A stretch of 64,000 bases of DNA from Massariosphaeria phaeospora. Lineage: Eukaryota > Ascomycota > Dothideomycetes > Pleosporales. The translations under genes were made by a program, and so were the position numbers. Shown here in pieces: positions 37,666 through 47,934 of this stretch. Every line of letters begins with the position of its first letter. Position 1 is the first letter of the stretch. The stretch is taken from assembly GCA_011032825.1 (NCBI GenBank), contig JAADJZ010000040.1, forward strand, positions 1 to 64,000. Reading direction: 5' to 3'. The notes beneath the pieces were generated by a model. That model was given only the letters and a program-made list of their open reading frames with translations. It was not told where the DNA came from and did no database searches.

Positions 37666-37874
37666 GAGTACCTTTAGGCACCTGCGGGGTAAAGTCTTGG
37701 CGTAGCCGCAGGTGTGTGAGCTGATCGAGGTGACACGAATTTAAGGAGGTGCGTGCGTTAGTGCGCAAGCCGCTTAGTCCTCAACTAAATAGCTATCTAG
37801 GTTTTGCAAGTCTACAGAATTTCAAAGTGCTAGAGGCAGTGCTATAGCTTAATTTAAGTAGGTACTTTATTTAA

Positions 37875-38543
37875 GGCGAAGGATAGGCGGAACCACACTT
37901 TGGGTAGGCGGAACCACAGTTTGAGATGTACGCGTGCAGCCCCTCGCTTAGTACTTTTTAGTACGGCCGAGGTTCTGCCGAGGAACACCAAAACTTCGGA
38001 CGGCAGAGGCACCCGCAGCCTTTGCAGCGCCGGCGATCTTTGCGCACCTACTGCACCACCTCCACAGCGACTCAAAATACCTGCGCATTGAATGAAGCTG
38101 TAATGTTTGTATGCGACGGCTATCTAAACTCTCGCAGCTCTTTTCTAACGTGTGGTTGCTGCGCTGCAGGTGCGGGTATCTCTGCTGCACCCAGCGCCGC
38201 CGCCGGGTGCTGCCTCTGCGGGTGCCTCTGCGGGTGCCTCTGCGGGTGCCTCTGCGGCGCTAGCAGCGGCGCACCTTCAGCGACCCTACGCAACAACCAC
38301 GCGGTGGAATCTTGCTGTAAAAGTTTGTATAGCTGTCGCATACATTTCTGCATATTTGAATTTGGTGCGCAGGTATTTTGGATCGCTCTGTGTAGGTGCG
38401 CGGCAGGTGCAGGCGCTGCCGTACATGAGATGAGATTTTAGAGTTCGTCGGCTAAACCTCGGCAGTACGGATAATCCGGTTGCACGCGTATATCTCAAAC
38501 TGTGGTTCCGCCTACCCAAAGTGTAGTTCCGCCTATTCTTCGC
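37875..38543. mobile_element. 0.67-kb fold-back DNA transposon / MITE
   Basis: The ends are long inverted repeats. Left GCGAAGGATAGGCGGAACC matches the complement of the right GGTTCCGCC...TATTCTTCGC, and similarity continues inwards for about 200 bp on each side with drift (CAAAATACCTGCGCA in both arms). Each arm begins with two tandem copies of a TAGGCGGAACCAC motif. TTTATTTAA flanks it exactly on both sides (37866-37874 and 38544-38552), suggesting a 9-bp target duplication of Mutator type. Taking AGGCGAAG/CTTCGCTT as the ends gives a TA duplication instead. No transposase is present; the open stretches inside are arms read through. Confidence 0.75.
38209..38256 (+). repeat. Four tandem copies of a 12-bp unit in the fold-back element
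   Basis: The unit GGTGCCTCTGCG is repeated about four times in the loop between the arms. It gives repeated Pro-Gln-Arg-His on the minus strand and Gly-Ala-Ser-Ala on the plus strand, but no real protein. Confidence 0.8.
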
Positions 38544-38634
38544 TTTATTTAAATGCTAAGGCCTAGATTTTGTCTGTAGCTTTTTTATAGTAGGCGCTAA
38601 TTTATATAATAGTATTTAGCTATAACGTAATAGA

Positions 38635-38817
38635 TTATTGAACTTCTTAGATTATCAAACTCTTTAGAATTTCTTAGCACAACCAACTTATTTTAAAGAA
38701 TATTAAATTAATTGCTATTAAATAAGAAACTTGCGTACGTCGTGCTAGCTCTAGATTTAAAAGCTTTTTTTGTGTTTTTTAAGTAGGTTCGAGCATTGTG
38801 CTTTGTATTACTATAGT
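38635..38817 (-). mobile_element. Fragment of a pogo/Fot1-type element end
   Basis: TTTCTTAGCACAACCAACTT and the following 150 bp match the left end of the element at 44599-46450 and the reversed right end of the one at 42434-44282, with RIP-type transitions. It is cut off at the MITE starting near 38818. Confidence 0.65.
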
Positions 38818-39050
38818 TACGCTAGCAAATAAGTAGAAAGTATTTATTAATAGTTAAGTATAAGTTAAGTTATAGATTGCATAAACTTTAGGTTAAAATT
38901 AAGTTATAGTTACTTTAGCGTAGGTAGAAGTTAAGTTAGAGTTATTAAAACATTAGGTTATAGTTTCGTTAGAGTAATTAAAGCTTTAAATTAGAGTTAA
39001 GTTAAAAGTTATATTTAAGTTATAAAGTTATGTGTTAGCTTAGAAATTTA
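38818..39050 (+). repeat. RIP-degraded partial copy of the 393-bp MITE
   Basis: Starts TACGCTAGCAAATAAGTAGA and runs parallel to the intact copy at 48494, with most of the intact copy's G or C positions read as A or T (for example TTAAGTTATAG for TTGAGTTATAG). The right terminal repeat was not found. Confidence 0.65.
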
Positions 39051-39284
39051 CTAAAGTTTATAAAGTTATTACAGCTAGTTATTACATTTAAGAACGCGCA
39101 AATAGTATTTACAAAGTTTTGTTACTACAGCTACTATTTACGTACAAAAACACAAGTAAAGTAAAAAAAGTTGTATTATTACAAATATTAATTACGGTAG
39201 CGTAAAAGTTAAGCGCGCTTTTGTAGCAAAAGTAGCAAATTCTTTTTTTCTAAATTATTATTTAACAAAGTTATTTTTAATTGT

Positions 39285-39425
39285 AAAGGCCTAGATATAG
39301 GCCTAGATATAAGCTTAGATAACAAGCTAAATATAAGCCTAAGTATTAGTTTAAGTATTAACCTAAGTATTAGCTTAGATAACAAGCTAAGTATAAGCGT
39401 AGGTATAGACTTAAAAGTAAAATCT
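39285..39425. repeat. Degenerate tandem repeat
   Basis: Recurring words GCCTAGATATAAGC, TTAGATAACAAGCTAA and CCTAAGTATTAG alternate over about 140 bp. No unit is exact. It lies between two transposon remnants. Confidence 0.55.
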
Positions 39426-39662
39426 ACATACTACGCTTAAAAGTTAAGTAAGTTCTTAACTTTGTTACATAGTAGGTCTTTATTATTTGCTTTTAGAAAT
39501 AGAAAAACGCTGTTCTATTCTTTTTTTTAAGCAATATAGTTTTTTAATATTATAATTTGCTAAATTGTCTAAGCAGCAAGTTAGTGTTTTTATTAGTAAT
39601 AACATTTTTAGCAACGTTAAATTTGCGTTTAACTTTAACTTAAGCAATTTGTACTACAAGTA

Positions 39663-40086
39663 ACGTACTTTACGAGTTCGCTGCTTACACGGGTTCGCCG
39701 CCTACTGAATTTTACTAAAGAAAATCAATTATCTAGAGCTTAATAACTTTTAACCTACTTAATAAAATTCTCTAAAATTTTTATTACTAAGCTGCATCTA
39801 TATAAACTTTTAGATTCCTAGATTACTAAGCTACAACTTTAGTATTTAGAAAGTTATTAAAGAAAAGCTTAAATTATCCGTGCGCTCTAAGCTATCTACT
39901 CTTCTAGACTAGCTAGAGCTTAGTAATCTTAGAACTAGAAAGTTTATATATACAGAAATAATATATTAAATTTTTAGAGAATTTTATTAAGTAGGTTAAA
40001 AGTTATTAAGCTCTAGATTATTGATTTTCTTTAGTAAAATTCGGTAGGCGGCGAACCCGTGTAGGCAGCGAACTCGTAAAGTACGT
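39663..40086. mobile_element. 424-bp pogo-type MITE
   Basis: Flanked by TA on both sides (39661-39662, 40087-40088). Inverted terminal repeats of about 100 bp start ACGTACTTTACGAGTTCG, the same first 18 bp as the 1,864-bp element that begins 24 bp to its right, then diverge to a doubled GTTCGC-CGCCTAC motif. Inside is only AT-rich sequence. It looks like a non-autonomous relative mobilised by the larger element's transposase. Confidence 0.85.
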
Positions 40087-40109
40087 TATATCTTTTGCAA
40101 CTTGTAATA

Positions 40110-41973
40110 ACGTACTTTACGAGTTCGTGCACTACACAGGTTCGTGCACTACTTTTGCCAAGCTTCTACCAACTCAACCTCTATACGTAATGCTTTAACA
40201 ACAATACTAAATAGAGCCTTCTAATAAGCGTTAGATACAAACTGCTCTTTAAGCTTTTAAACAAAACGCGACACTTTCTTTGCAACGCGCTGCAGCTATT
40301 TACAAAGTTACTTATACAACACTAAGCTGCTAACGCGTAAAACAAACTCTACAAGCAAATTGCTAGCTAAAATTAAAGAATCTAACAAAAACTAAAGAGA
40401 GCGTAGTTGTTGAGCATATACTTAACTTTATTTTGCGCAGATTCTTCTTTAGGCTCGCAGCTGTAGCTAATATAACTAATTCTTTACGCGCAAAGCGCAA
40501 TTTAGGCTAGGTTAGCTTAAACTAGCCTAGTACGTAGGTTATGCACTGCTTTAAGTTTACAATAAAGTTTAATTGCAAGTACAATTACAAAAAAGCACTT
40601 TGCAAAAATTCTAAAGTTATCTAGAGCTAGTTTCGCCTAGTAGCTAACATAAAAGCTAAGTACAGTATCTAAAATAAAAACACGTACAACTTCGACAAAA
40701 CAAGCTTTATAATAAGCTAGATATTAACTAAAGCAGTTGTTATAGCTTTAGAGAAACGAAGAAAGCTAAAGGCAATACAGCAAGGCAATAGAAAGTAAAC
40801 AACAGTTATCCAAAGCATCAACGCAACAAAGTAAGCTATTCTACTCTTTATTATTTTTAAAAGCTGCTACTACTTCTTTGCTTAGTACAAAGAAAAAAAT
40901 CTGCTTTAGAACTAGGTTATTGCAGTCTCTAAAAAGAGCTAGACAATAAATAAGCTTAGCTTGCAGTAGTTAAAGCACTTTGATAAGCATACAAAGAAAA
41001 GAGTAGTTAGCAGCTACTAACTACTCGCAATTGACGGCTATAAGAGCTATAACTCGCTTGCATTCTAGCAATACTACAAGAAAAACAAAATTATTACTAT
41101 TTGTATGCTTTCGCACTTATCGCACTTCTTGCAGCTTTTTAATATAAGTTGTTTTGCTCTTTTAAAGAAAGCGTACGAGCGCTAAGCTAAAAATCTTATG
41201 CGCAACTAGATTACTTACATTACAAAACTTAAGTTTCTACTATGCTTTATACGCGCCTATAATGCTGCAATTACTAAAAGTAATATTCAAAAAAAGTTTT
41301 AAAGCGCTAGATTGGTTCTATTTAACTTAGAACGAGTTATAACAGCTTTTAACGTCTAGTTGCGTACTCTATTACTACTACTACTTATTAACAACGAGCC
41401 TTAGCAGTTGCAAACTCTAAGCAATACTTTTAAACTAGAGTTGCAATTAACGCTTGTAAAAGCAAGAATTTAGAAGTATATAAATAGCTTACCAACGTTT
41501 ATAGTAAAAGCCTTTAAAAAAGTTTTAAAGAAAGCAGCTATTATTGCGCACAAGCTAGTGTTAGCGCAATAGAAAATAGCTAAGCTAAAAGTAGCAAATA
41601 AAGCTGCTACGCGACGTAAATCGCATAAAAGAAAGCAGGTTTAGGCAAAAGAAACTTTAATAGTTAAGAATAAAGCTCGTCTAACTGCTCTAAAAGAGTT
41701 TAGAGCGCGTAGTAATAAAAAAAAGCTAAAAACGCAAGTGCGCGCTAAAGTAGGTAAACTATCTCAAAAGTAGTGTAAATAGTGCAATTAAACTAAGCAT
41801 AACGCGCGTACGTGTAAGCAAGTAGTAAAAGTAAACTTTAAATAATATCTTGTGTTATATTGCTCTATACAAGGCTAAAGTAAGCTGTTTTGCGCTAAAA
41901 TAGAGTGGTTTTGGTAAGGGCTTGGCAAAAGTAGTGCACGAACTTGTGTAGTGTACGAACCCGTAAAGTACGT
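40110..41973 (+). mobile_element. Complete but RIP-killed pogo/Fot1-type transposon, family A
   Basis: 1,864 bp with TA on both sides (40108-40109, 41974-41975). Inverted terminal repeats of about 55 bp (ACGTACTTTACGAGTTCG...) contain two GTTCGTGCACTAC copies. Read through stops, the plus strand resembles a DDE-superfamily transposase: a YNFDKTGF-like segment near 40690, TTVIQSINA near 40805, WLKHFDKHTKKR near 40970, LQPFNVSCFAPLKKAYERQA near 41130, and a C-terminal zinc knuckle (C-x2-C-x4-H-x4-C) near 41780 with TAG in place of several Gln or Trp codons. No intact frame remains. Confidence 0.85.
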
Positions 41974-42433
41974 TAAGCGTAAATACGTTTTTTTATTTAC
42001 TTGCTACTATTTAAAGATATTAAAAGAAGTACTAGCGCGTACGTAAGCAATGCTTAGATAAGCTTTTCTTTTTTAGCAAGTTAAGCTTTTTTCTTTTTCT
42101 ATTTTGTTTAAGTTAACAAATGAAAAACTACTTAGCAGCAACTAAAGCAAAAGCTTTAGTTTTTAAAACTATTTACTACTTTAAAGTCTAGTTGTACAAA
42201 ACAAAAAAATAAAAGTAAAAGCAAAGCAAGTATTATCGTTATAGCAATAAAAGTAATTAAAAAACTCTTTGTAGTAAGTGTGCTTATTTTGATTATTTTA
42301 AGTTTTGTTTTAATCGCGTAGTTAGCATATAACTGTAATAAGTAACTATAATAACTATACTTCGTACGCCGTAAGCTTTTAGCTAAAGTCTAAAATAGTA
42401 GTATAATTAAATAAAAACTTTTGTTTATTGCTA

Positions 42434-44282
42434 ACGTAAAGCACTAGCGAACCCGCTACACTAGTGAACTCGCTAAAATTTCTTAGCACTACTGCCTCCC
42501 CTATCAACGCGATATAGCTCAATTAACTAACGCGTTATTACACTAACACGAAGAGAAACTTCAGCTTGCTCTTAAAGCTTATAATTCTAGCCAATTCCAA
42601 AGCTATTAAGCTGCTGCTATTGCTTTTAACGTTAAACGCTAGACCTTTAACGAACGCGCTAGAGGAATTCTATTTCGAGCTTAAATACAACTTACATTTT
42701 CAAAGCTTACTGCGACCGAAGAGCAAACGATTATCTAATATATTCTCGACTTTGATTCGCGAGGATTTGCCTTTCGGCTGTCTGAGGTAGGAGATATAGA
42801 AGATAAACTAGTAGCTGCGCAAAGTAGAGAGCTAGTAGGCAAGAACTAGGCTAAGAAGCTTGTAACGCGTTTAAGCGAGCTTAAAATAGCTTTCAATCGA
42901 GCAAAAGACTAGCAGAGAATACAACAAGAAAATTCTAAAGTAATTAGCGCGTAGTTCAAGCTTGTTGGGAATACCAAAGCCAAGTACGGCATCTATGAGA
43001 ATGACGTGCACAACTTCGACAAAACTAGCTTCTAGATAGGCGTAATTAGGTCTATGAAAGTCGTTACAAGCTTTTAAAAACGTACTCAACCTAATTTTAT
43101 CTAGCTAGGCAATCGAAAGTGGGTAACAGTTATCCAAAGCATTTGCGCTGCAAGGTACGCGATTCTACTTTTTATTATCTACAAAGAGCGCGTCTACATT
43201 TTAGCGTAGTACAAGGAGAACTTTATACTTAGCAATTAGAAGCTCTTAGTCTCTAAGAACGGCTGGACAAACAACGCTTTTAGTCTTAAGTAGTTGAAGC
43301 ATTTTAACGCGCATACAAAAGCGCGTTAGGTAGAAGTGTATTAGCTGCTTATTCTAGACGACTATAAAAGCTACTAATCTTAGGATTTTAAGAACTATTG
43401 CCTTAAGAACAAAATCTTTACGCTTTGCATGCTAGCTTATTTATTCTATATTCTCTAGCTGCTAGATGTGGTTTGCTTCTCGCTGCTAAAGTTAAAGTAC
43501 TCTCAACGCGTTTGGGACTTGGCGCGCCGGCGCGTCTTCTATATCAACAAGAAAAGCTTTCTGCTAGCCTTTAGAAACGCGTTTTTTAAAGTGTTTACAA
43601 CAAAGAACTGCAAAAAAGCTTTTAAGGCTTTAGAGCTAGTCTTTGTTAACGCGTAGGTAGTTTTTAATCGTCTTGAAGTACAGCTGCGTACCTCGCTACT
43701 ACCTTTCGTACTAGAAACGCTATAGCAGTCAAAGACTTCAAGCAATACACTTAAATTTAGATCGCAATTAAAGCTAGTACGCGATTCTATTACTAGATCG
43801 CTTACTTTAGCGCAGAGTAGCTTTTTTTAGCTTGTAAAAGAAGCTGAATTACTGCTGCATCAGAACGCGCTCAAAGACTACCGTATTAAAAAGCTTAAAG
43901 ATTAATTAGCAGAGATAACTAAGTAGAAATCGCGCAAACGGAAGCGAATTTAGACAGGTAGTACGATAGAGTACAGTAACGAATTAGCGCAAGTAGCTGC
44001 TAAAGCGTCTACAGCGCCTTAGCTATCAAAGAAAGCGCGTAGTAGAAAGAGTTAAAAAAGAGCACAACTAGCTCTACGGCGCTGTAAAAACTGTAGTAAT
44101 ACAAAGCACAATGCCCAAACCTGCTAAAAGAATTTAAAAGCAATTTTTAAATCTAAGGCTAGCACGACGTACGCAGGTTCCTTGTTTAATAGCAATTAAT
44201 TTAATATTCTTTGAGATAAGTTGGTTGTGCTAAGAAATTTTAGCGGGTTTACTAGTGTAGCGAGTTCGCTAGTGCTTTACGT
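42434..44282 (+). mobile_element. Complete but RIP-killed pogo/Fot1-type transposon, family B
   Basis: 1,849 bp with TA on both sides (42432-42433, 44283-44284). Inverted repeats of 56 bp (ACGTAAAGCACTAGCGAACC...) have only three or four mismatches, all transitions. The plus strand shows an HTH/CENP-B-like N-terminus (AAAIAFNVKR, FSKLTATEEQTII.YILDFDSRGFAF) at about 42600-42780, then the DDE region (NFDKTSF, KWVTVIQSICAARYAI, WTNNAFSLK.LKHFNAHTKAR, LLILDDYKS, CMLAYLFYILQLLDVVCFS) and a C-terminal zinc knuckle (CKNCSNTKHNAQTC) near 44090. Stops are mostly TAG at Trp or Gln positions. Confidence 0.87.
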
Positions 44283-44284
44283 TA

Positions 44285-44598
44285 GTTCTTTTATAATACT
44301 TGCTAAGTTTAGTTGTTTTCTTTCTATAGCAGCTCGTACAACTGTAAGCTACTTAAAAGTATTTTAATTTTTTATATTATTGTTAAGTTCGTTTTGCATA
44401 CTATTTAAAAAGTTAAAAAAACAGTTGTATATAAGCTAGATATACTAGACTTGTAGCCTATAGTTTTTACTTAAAAAATTTATTGCGTTTTTAAAGTTTT
44501 TAAGTATATTAGTAATTAACTTTAAGTAGTACTATTTGTTTAGTGTTAATTTTAGTTGCTTAAAGTCGTAGAAGTTTACTTTTACTATATTTTTATTA
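44285..44598. other. AT-rich spacer between two transposons
   Basis: No terminal repeats and no match to the neighbouring families were recognised. Confidence 0.4.
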
Positions 44599-46450
44599 AC
44601 GTAAACTACTAGTAACTCGGCTAAACTAGTAACCTAGCTAAAAATGCTTGGCACAACCAACTTATCTCAAAGAACATTAAATTAATTGCTATTAAACAAA
44701 GAACCTGCGTACGTTGTGCTAGTTTTAGATTTAAAAGCTTTTTCTATATTCTTTTAGCAAGTTTAGGTATTGTGCCTTGTATTACTATAGTTTTTACAGC
44801 GTCGTAGAGCTAGTTGTACTCTTTTTAACTCTTTTTACTACGCGCTTTTTTTAATAGCTAAAGCGCTGTAAACGCTTTAGCAGCTACTTGTGCTAATTTG
44901 TTACTATACTCTATTGTACTGCTATGCTAAATCCGCTTTCGTTTGCGCAATTTTCGTTTGGTTATCTTTGCTAATTAATTTTTAAGCTTTTTAATACGGT
45001 AGTTCTTAAGCGCGTTCTAATGCACTATTAATTTAGCTTTTTTTACAAGCTAAAAGAAGCTACTTTGCGCTAAAGTAAGCAATCTAGTAATAGAATCGCG
45101 TACTAGCTTTAATTGCAATTCAAATTTAAGTATATTGCTTAGAGTTTTTAACTGCTACGGCGTTTTTAGTGCGAAAAGTAGTAGGCTAGTAGCAAAGTAC
45201 GCAGCTGTACTTTAAAACAATTAAAAACTACTTGCGCGTTAATAGAAACTAGCTCTAAAGCTTTTAAAGCTTTTTTGTAGTTCTTTGTTGTAAACACTTT
45301 AAAAAACGCGTTTCTAAAAGCTAGCAAAAAGCTTTTTTTGTTAATATAAAAAACGCGCTAGCGCGCTAAGTCTCAAACGCGTTAAAAGTACTTTAGCTTT
45401 AGCAGCAAAAAGCAAACTACATCTAGTTAGCAGCTAAAGAATATAAAATAAATAAGCTAGCATGCAAAGCGTAAAAATCTTGTTTTTAAAGCAATAGTTT
45501 TTGAAATTCTAAAATTAGTAGCTCTTATAGCTGTCTAAAATAAGTAGCTAATACTTTTCTACTTAACGCGCTTTTGTATGCGCGTTAAAGTGCTTTAACT
45601 ATTTAAAACTAAAAGCGTTGTTTGTCTAGCCGTTTTTAGAAACTAAAAGCTTTTAATTGCTAGGTATAAAGTTTTTCTCGTACTATGCTAAAATGTAAAC
45701 GCGCTTTTTGTAAATAATAAATAGCAGAATTGCGTACCTTGCGGCGCAAATGCTTTAAATAACTATTACCTACTCTCGATTGCTTAGCTAGATAAAATTA
45801 AGTTGAGTACGTTTTTAAAAGCCTATAACGACTTTTATAGAGCCAATTACGCTTATTTAGAAGCTAGTCTTGTTAAAGTTGTGCACGTTGTTGTTGTAAA
45901 CGCTGTACTTAGCTTTAGTATTTTTAAACTACGCGCTAATTATTTCTAGATTCTCTTAGAGTATTCTTTGCCTATTTTTAGCTTAATTAAAAGCTATTTT
46001 AAGCTTAGATAAACGCGTTACGAAGCGCGCAAGCTAGTTTTTGCTTACTAGCTTACTACTACGCTCGCCTAGCAGTTTATCAGCTATATTAGCTACTTTA
46101 GATAGAAAAAACGCGAATTCTTGCGCGTTAAAGTTAAGAATGTATTAGACAATTGTTTTTTCTTTAGTGCTTGTAAGCTTACAAAGAGTAAACGTAGTTT
46201 CTAAGCTAAAAAGTATTTCTTTATTGCGTTTAGCAAGTTAACGGTAATTAATAGTAAAAAACTATGCAGCTACGCAAAAGCTTTAGAATTTGCTAGCTTT
46301 AAAAGCTTTAAAAGCAAAAAGAAGTTTGCTTTTGTATTTACGTAATTGCGCGTTTGTAGGTGTAAGCATAGTAGAAGCAAGTTAGTATTCGTAGTTTTAG
46401 CGTTTTTTTAGCTAGGTTACTAGTTTAGCTAGGTTACTAGTAGTTTACGT
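44599..46450 (-). mobile_element. Complete RIP-killed pogo/Fot1-type transposon, inverted
   Basis: 1,852 bp with TA on both sides (44597-44598, 46451-46452). The transposase reads on the minus strand and matches family B throughout. The terminal repeats (ACGTAAACTACTAGTAAC...) keep the layout of two tandem ACTAGTAAC motifs but differ clearly from family B's ACTAGCGAAC. Transitions explain part of the difference. The right repeat matches the left for about 46 bp. Confidence 0.85.
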
Positions 46451-46452
46451 TA

Positions 46453-46625
46453 ATATAAGTTGTAAATATTATATAAAACTTAACTACAACTTTAAGCTTT
46501 AACTACTTTAACTTAACTTCAACTTAAGCTGCTTAGTAACTAGCGCGAGTTAAAACTAGAGTTAAGTTAAAGTTTAACGTAAGCTAACTTAACTTTAACT
46601 TAACTTCTACTTATTTACTAGCTTA
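46453..46625 (+). repeat. Right half of a 393-bp MITE copy
   Basis: ATATAAGTTGTAAATATTAT and the following sequence match 48714-48886 of the intact MITE with many C-to-T changes, ending at TTTACTAGCTTA. The preceding transposon ends at the TA inside this MITE, so the transposon appears to have inserted into it. The left half was not found on the other side. Confidence 0.65.
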
Positions 46626-47890
46626 TAATAGAGTACGCAACTAAACGTTAAAAGCTGTTATAACCTATTCTAAGTTAAATAAAACTAATCTAGCGCTTTG
46701 AAACTTTTCTTAGATATTACTAAAAGTAATTGCTGCATTATAAGCGCGTATAAAGTATAGTAAAAACTTAAGCTTTGTAATGTAAGTAATCTAGTTGCGT
46801 ATAAATTTTTTAGCTTAGCGCTCGTACGCTGTTTTTAAAAGCAAAAAACACTTTATATTAAGAAGCTGCAAAAAGTGCAACAAGTGCGAAAGCATGCAAA
46901 TAGTAATAATTTTGTTTTCTTTGTAGTACTGCTAGAATTTAAGCGAGTTATAGCTTTTATAGCCGTTAATTGCGAGTAGTTAGTAGCTGCTAACTACTTT
47001 TTTCTTTGTATGCTTATCAAAGTGCTTTAACTACTACAAACTAAGTTTATTTGTTGTTTAGCTATTTTTAGAAACTGCAATAACCTAATTGTAAAGTAGA
47101 TTTTTTTCTTTGTACTAAGCAAAAAGGTAGTTCTTGCTTTAGAAAATAATAAAGAGTAAAATAGCTTACTTTGTTGCGTTAATGTTTTAGATAACTATTG
47201 TTTACTTTTTATTGCTTTGCTGCACTGCCTTTAGCTATTCTCGTTTCTCTAAAGCTATAACAACGGCTCTAGTTAATATCTAGCCTATTATAAAGCCTAC
47301 TTTGTTAAAGTTAAACGTATTTTTATTCTAAATACTGTACTTGGCTTTGATGTTAGCTACTAGGCTAAACTAGCCTTGTATAACTTTAAAATTCTCGCAA
47401 AGTACTCTTTTGTAGTTGTATTTGCGATTAAACTTTACTTTAAGCTTAAAGCGGCGTTTGATAAACGTACTAAGCTAGTTTACGCTAACTTAGCTTATAT
47501 TACGCTTAGCGCGCAAGGAATTGGCTATATTAGCTACAGCTGCGAGCTTAGAAAGAAATTCTTGCGTAACAAGCTTAAGTATATGCTCTACAATTACCTT
47601 TTCTTTAAGCTTTCTTAAGTTTTTTAATTTAAGCTAGCAATTTGCTTGTAAGAGTTGTTTGGCGCGTTGATTGCTTAGTGTTTTTTAAAAGACATTATAT
47701 ATAGCTGCAGCGCGTCGTTAAGAAAGCGTTGCGTTTTAATTAATAGCTTTAAGAGCAAGCTGTATCTAACGTTTGTAAGAAGCTTCTAAGTACTATTGTT
47801 ATTAAAACATTAAAAAAAGTAAGAGTTTTGGTAGAAGCTTGGCAAAAGTAAGTAGCTAACCTGTGTAATCGGCGAAGCCGTAAAGTACGT
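46626..47890 (-). mobile_element. Truncated, RIP-killed family A pogo/Fot1 element
   Basis: Matches family A in reverse from TAATAGAGTACGCAAC onwards to a right end with ACGT and TA (47891-47892). The left, C-terminal, part is missing, replaced by the MITE half. The terminal repeat is degraded (GTAAGTAGCTAACCTGTGTA against GCACGAACCTGTGTA). Confidence 0.78.
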
Positions 47891-47934
47891 TAATAAAATA
47901 ATTTTTCTTAATAGTTTAGTTTTATATAGTAGTA

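Noticed and set aside
39285..39425. CRISPR-like alternation of short repeats
   Set aside because: Units are degenerate and without unique spacers of constant length, and the genome is eukaryotic.
43539..43745. 68-codon frames conserved antisense in the pogo elements (also 4854-5060)
   Set aside because: Their similarity follows from homology of the transposons. The frames are antisense to the transposase and made of Leu/Lys low-complexity sequence.
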